Source of the DNA: Pseudomonadota bacterium
GTDB taxonomy: Bacteria; Pseudomonadota; Alphaproteobacteria; UBA2136; JAPKEQ01
Assembly (NCBI GenBank): GCA_036141575.1
Contig: JAYZXF010000011.1
Coordinates: 1 to 64,000, forward strand
Length of the DNA stretch: 64,000 nucleotides
Reading direction: 5' to 3'
Shown: piece by piece, positions 61,365 through 64,000 of the stretch
Layout of the letters: every line of letters begins with the position of its first letter
Position numbering within the stretch: position 1 is the first letter of the stretch
Notes under the pieces: generated by a model
What the model saw: the letters and a program-made list of their open reading frames with translations, nothing else
What the model was told of the DNA's origin: nothing
Database searches by the model: none
Program-made: the position numbers and the translations under genes

Positions 61365-63137
61365 CTATAGTGGCCAGAGGAGTGGCAAGAAAACCATAGC
61401 TAGGATAAAGAAGATGATGTTCAGTGGTAGGCCTACCTTGAGGAAATCAAGGTATTTGTATCCTCCTGGACCATAGACCATAGTATTTGTCTGATATCCG
61501 ACAGGTGTTGCAAAACATGTTGACGCCGCAAACGTTACAGCGACCAGGAAAGGTTTCGGGTCAACACCAAATGAGTTTGCAACTTGCAGAGCAAGAGGTG
61601 CAATAAGAACAGCCGTTGCATTGTTAGACATAACGGCAGTCAACACCATTGTTAGGATATAAATGCTGGCAAGGCCATACATTGGGCCAAGGCTTCCCAT
61701 GTAGCTCATGACTATATCTACAAGAGAGGCCACTGCGCCTGTGCTTTCCATAGCAGCACCCAGTGGAATAAGGCCAGCGAGAAGCATCACAACGCGTAAA
61801 TCAACAGCGTTATACATCTCTTTTGCATTGAGGCACCTTGTAAAACCAACAGCCAGTGCACCACATAGGGCAGCTGTTAAAATTGAAACAGTACCAATGG
61901 CAGCCGCACCAACAACTGAGGCGAGAATGACCACTGAAAGGAAGGCTTTACTTGTTTTAAGTTTAAGAGTTGTCAGGTCTTGCAAGTATGCAAAATCAGC
62001 ATCATCAGCAAGGTGTAGAAGGTCATTTTTATGACCCTGTACAAGAAGGGTATCACCCTCTTTAAAGGTGATGTCACGGATACGCGTTTTAATTACAGCA
62101 CCACGACGGCGAACACCAAGTACGGCTGCGTGGTAGCGCCAGTAAAAGTCAAGCTGTGTGAGGGTGCGACCTACAATTGGAGAGCCTGTTGGAACAATCA
62201 CTTCAAGAAGGCTGATGTCATCTGATTCAAGGTGAGAGGCATTTAGGTGCCCTTTGGCCCAGTCTTCAAGTTTAAGGCGACTTTCAGACTCAATAATGCG
62301 GTCTACATCACCACGGATAACCAGTAGGTCACCTTCGTGAATCGTGCTGTTATGCGCAGCCCAAACCACTTTGCCTTCACGTACCATTTCAATAATGCGT
62401 CCACCAATTTCAGTAAGGGCATTATCTTGACCGCGCTGTCCAATGAGGGGAGACCCTTTAAGGACACGCATTTCTGTCATGTAATCTTGCAGGCGGTAAT
62501 CCTCAGATAGGCTTTCTGTTTGTTCGCGATCCTTCAGCATAAATTTAGAGGCAAAGATCATGTAAATAATACCAACCACAAAGCAAATAACACCAAATTT
62601 CGCAAACTCAAACATACCAAAAGGTTCAAGGCCTGCCCCAATAAGGAAGAGGTTCATAAGAAGGTTTGTTGTGGTACCAATTAGGGTACATACGCCACCA
62701 AATTGTGCGGCGAAAGAAAGGGGCATTAGGATACGGCTTGGGCTGATGTTACGCTCTGATGAAAAGCGAAGAGCCAGAGGTAAAAGAACCGCAACAGTCG
62801 CTGTATTGTTAATAAAGGCACTGAGTGTACCGCATGTTGTCATAAGCACAATGTTGAGGCGCATTTTGCTCTTACCTGCAAGGATGTAGAGCTTGTTCGC
62901 CAGAAAACGCACCACACCTGTTCGCTGCAGTGCTGCTGACAGAATAAACATTGCGGCAACAGTAATAGTTGCTGGGTTAGAAAACCCTTGAAGAATATTA
63001 TCTTCATCCACAAGACCTGTCAGGAGTAGGGCAACAAGAACAATCATTGCCACCATATCTACAGGGAGTTTTTCGCTTACAAAAAGTATAATTGATCCGA
63101 AAACGATCAATAGGACGGTGAGGATTTCATAATCCAT
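61365..63137 (-). CDS. SLC13/DASS-type transporter with two TrkA-C domains
   Basis: This is a 590-residue membrane protein from the ATG at 63137 (MDYEILTVLL), with AAAGGATCA upstream; the longer open frame has no support. N-terminal helices contain the FINNTATVAVLLPLAL motif and the C-terminal half the matching AVMSNNATAVLIAPLALQ motif, the two SNT-type motifs of sodium/dicarboxylate or sulfate (SLC13) carriers. Between them lie two TrkA-C-like domains (about residues 210-380: LKGSPLIGQRG and LEVIVPTGSPIVGRTL). Likely a sodium-coupled anion transporter; substrate unknown. Confidence 0.9.
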   Translation of the reverse strand: MDYEILTVLLIVFGSIILFVSEKLPVDMVAMIVLVALLLTGLVDEDNILQGFSNPATITVAAMFILSAALQRTGVVRFLANKLYILAGKSKMRLNIVLMTTCGTLSAFINNTATVAVLLPLALRFSSERNISPSRILMPLSFAAQFGGVCTLIGTTTNLLMNLFLIGAGLEPFGMFEFAKFGVICFVVGIIYMIFASKFMLKDREQTESLSEDYRLQDYMTEMRVLKGSPLIGQRGQDNALTEIGGRIIEMVREGKVVWAAHNSTIHEGDLLVIRGDVDRIIESESRLKLEDWAKGHLNASHLESDDISLLEVIVPTGSPIVGRTLTQLDFYWRYHAAVLGVRRRGAVIKTRIRDITFKEGDTLLVQGHKNDLLHLADDADFAYLQDLTTLKLKTSKAFLSVVILASVVGAAAIGTVSILTAALCGALAVGFTRCLNAKEMYNAVDLRVVMLLAGLIPLGAAMESTGAVASLVDIVMSYMGSLGPMYGLASIYILTMVLTAVMSNNATAVLIAPLALQVANSFGVDPKPFLVAVTFAASTCFATPVGYQTNTMVYGPGGYKYLDFLKVGLPLNIIFFILAMVFLPLLWPL

Positions 63138-63192
63138 TTTTTTGCGTGATCCTTTTTTGTGGTCTTGCAACTCAGTAAAATACACGTATTCT

Positions 63193-63726
63193 ATGGGCAT
63201 GACAAATAAAGCTTCTCGAACACAAAACCATGTCCGTTTTAATAAGCAGGTGCCACCTGCTCCTAAAACACGTAAGAAAACAGCCAAAAGGCAACCAGAA
63301 GAACTTTCTCCTTATGTATCTGATTTGAGCAAAACGCCAAGTCTTAAGCGTGCGGACAAAGTTAAATTTAGAAAGAAGATGTGGATCTTTTTTGCCATCT
63401 TTATTGTGGCTGCAGCTGATCAGGCTCTGCCAGAGATTCGAGAGACACTTGGGTTGGTCGCATCTAAAGCGCCTGAAATGGTGCCTGAGCTTTCTGGCGT
63501 GGTTGAAAAAGCAGAAGGCTTCTTTAATAGTACGCAAGCTGCTGTTCTGATTTTAGATACTGTTGGTTATAGCGAACCAAGCCACTTTAATGATCCTGTT
63601 GTACAACTCACATCAGGTACTGACCTTGAGGTACATGAGCTTAATGAGGCTTGGGCGCATGTGTCTTCTGAAGGTATGGAAGAACCGTTCTGGGTTGATA
63701 GGGGCACACTCCTACTCAGTAATTAG
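63193..63726 (+). CDS. Membrane protein with SH3-like C-terminal domain
   Basis: From the ATG at 63193 the protein has 177 residues. The N-terminal ~70 are basic and cytoplasmic. One membrane helix (KMWIFFAIFIVAAADQALPE) is followed by an extracytoplasmic part ending in an SH3b-like element, LTSGTDLEVHELNEAWAHVS and EPFWVDRGTLLL. It is divergent from the transporter gene, about 55 bases apart. No named family recognised; a ligand- or wall-binding role for the SH3-like part is only a guess. Confidence 0.6.
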   Translation: MGMTNKASRTQNHVRFNKQVPPAPKTRKKTAKRQPEELSPYVSDLSKTPSLKRADKVKFRKKMWIFFAIFIVAAADQALPEIRETLGLVASKAPEMVPELSGVVEKAEGFFNSTQAAVLILDTVGYSEPSHFNDPVVQLTSGTDLEVHELNEAWAHVSSEGMEEPFWVDRGTLLLSN

Positions 63727-63794
63727 AGTGCTGTAGGGGCGAGAATAAAAAATGTTTATTTGCAGAAACGAAAAGCTTTGATAGAGTAGGCCTT

Positions 63795-64000
63795 ATGGAA
63801 ATTAAAACTAACATGGCACCAGATACTCCAATCCCGTTCAAATTTCAGATTGATGCGGCTCAAAAAGTGGTGCGTCTTTTCATTCCGCCAATGCCTGGCA
63901 GACCTTCACCATTCCTAAGAATTGGCCGCGACTTTGTGCGCATTTCAACAGGTGGTGAGCACGGTTTCTTGCAACTTTCTCCAGTTGAAGATGATGTGAT
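63795..64000 (+). CDS. Hypothetical protein, cut at window end
   Basis: The ATG at 63795 opens a frame with no stop before the window ends (68 complete codons). It begins MEIKTNMAPDTPIPFKFQID and contains GRPSPFLRIGRDFVRISTGG. No family recognised. The frame, spacing (68 bases after the previous stop) and codon use make it a plausible gene. Confidence 0.5.
   Translation, partial: MEIKTNMAPDTPIPFKFQIDAAQKVVRLFIPPMPGRPSPFLRIGRDFVRISTGGEHGFLQLSPVEDDV

Noticed and set aside
1-64000. CRISPR arrays, tRNA, rRNA, insertion sequences, integrases
   Set aside because: No regularly spaced short repeats, no tRNA T-loop-like elements in the gaps, and no transposase or recombinase domains among the genes.

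Overview
The window most likely comes from the chromosome of an alphaproteobacterium of modest GC content (roughly 40-45% by eye). This placement rests on the housekeeping genes: a very large NAD-dependent glutamate dehydrogenase, miaB followed directly by phoH, SURF1, ahcY, tsaB-rimI, and a CHASE2 adenylate cyclase. I cannot place it to order. I saw no tRNA, rRNA, CRISPR array, insertion sequence, integrase or transposase.

Region 1 (1-15865, all + strand) is a type IVb pilus / type II secretion-like assembly locus. It holds a secretin (cut by the window edge), a probable major pilin, an assembly ATPase, a GspF/PilC-type platform protein, three inner-membrane/periplasmic alignment proteins, three large pilin-like proteins, a stand-alone prepilin-peptidase N-terminal domain, and two coiled-coil lipoproteins with TcpQ-like C-terminal domains.

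Region 2 (16044-33175, + strand) continues directly into an F-type conjugation-like type IV secretion locus in the classical order traA-traL-traE-(second traE)-traK ... traB-traV-traC. The stretch between traK and traB holds a lytic transglycosylase, a UvrD-like helicase with a degenerate motif II, a protein that appears to join sigma-70-like regions to a ParB-like module, and a large exported cysteine-containing protein. After traC come a 690-residue bitopic protein with a GspC/PilP-like C-terminus and a NusA-like paralogue. A PhoH-like ATPase and a PD-(D/E)XK nuclease follow as separate transcription units (33297-35013). No relaxase, coupling protein or retraction ATPase is visible, so the locus looks more like a chromosomally fixed envelope machine, or part of one, than a complete conjugative element. 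The joining of a type IVb pilus to F-type mating-pair genes, together with its own sigma-like, NusA-like and PhoH-like proteins, is the most unusual content of the window.

Region 3 (35063-49903, mostly - strand) is ordinary chromosome: a small unknown protein, an AI-2E family permease, SURF1, murJ and mutS, an unknown exported protein, an exported nuclease, a GNAT protein, ahcY and the large glutamate dehydrogenase.

Region 4 (50185-64000) has three small unknown proteins, two of which recall the C-terminal helix of flagellar axial proteins. It continues with tsaB-rimI, nadE (visibly higher GC than its neighbours), phoH-miaB, an operon of a GAF protein, a TPR/beta-barrel protein and a CHASE2 adenylate cyclase, an SLC13-type transporter with two TrkA-C domains, and two hypothetical genes, the last cut by the window end.

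Intergenic stretches are all under about 300 bases. Most contain only hairpin terminators and short leaders, which are listed.
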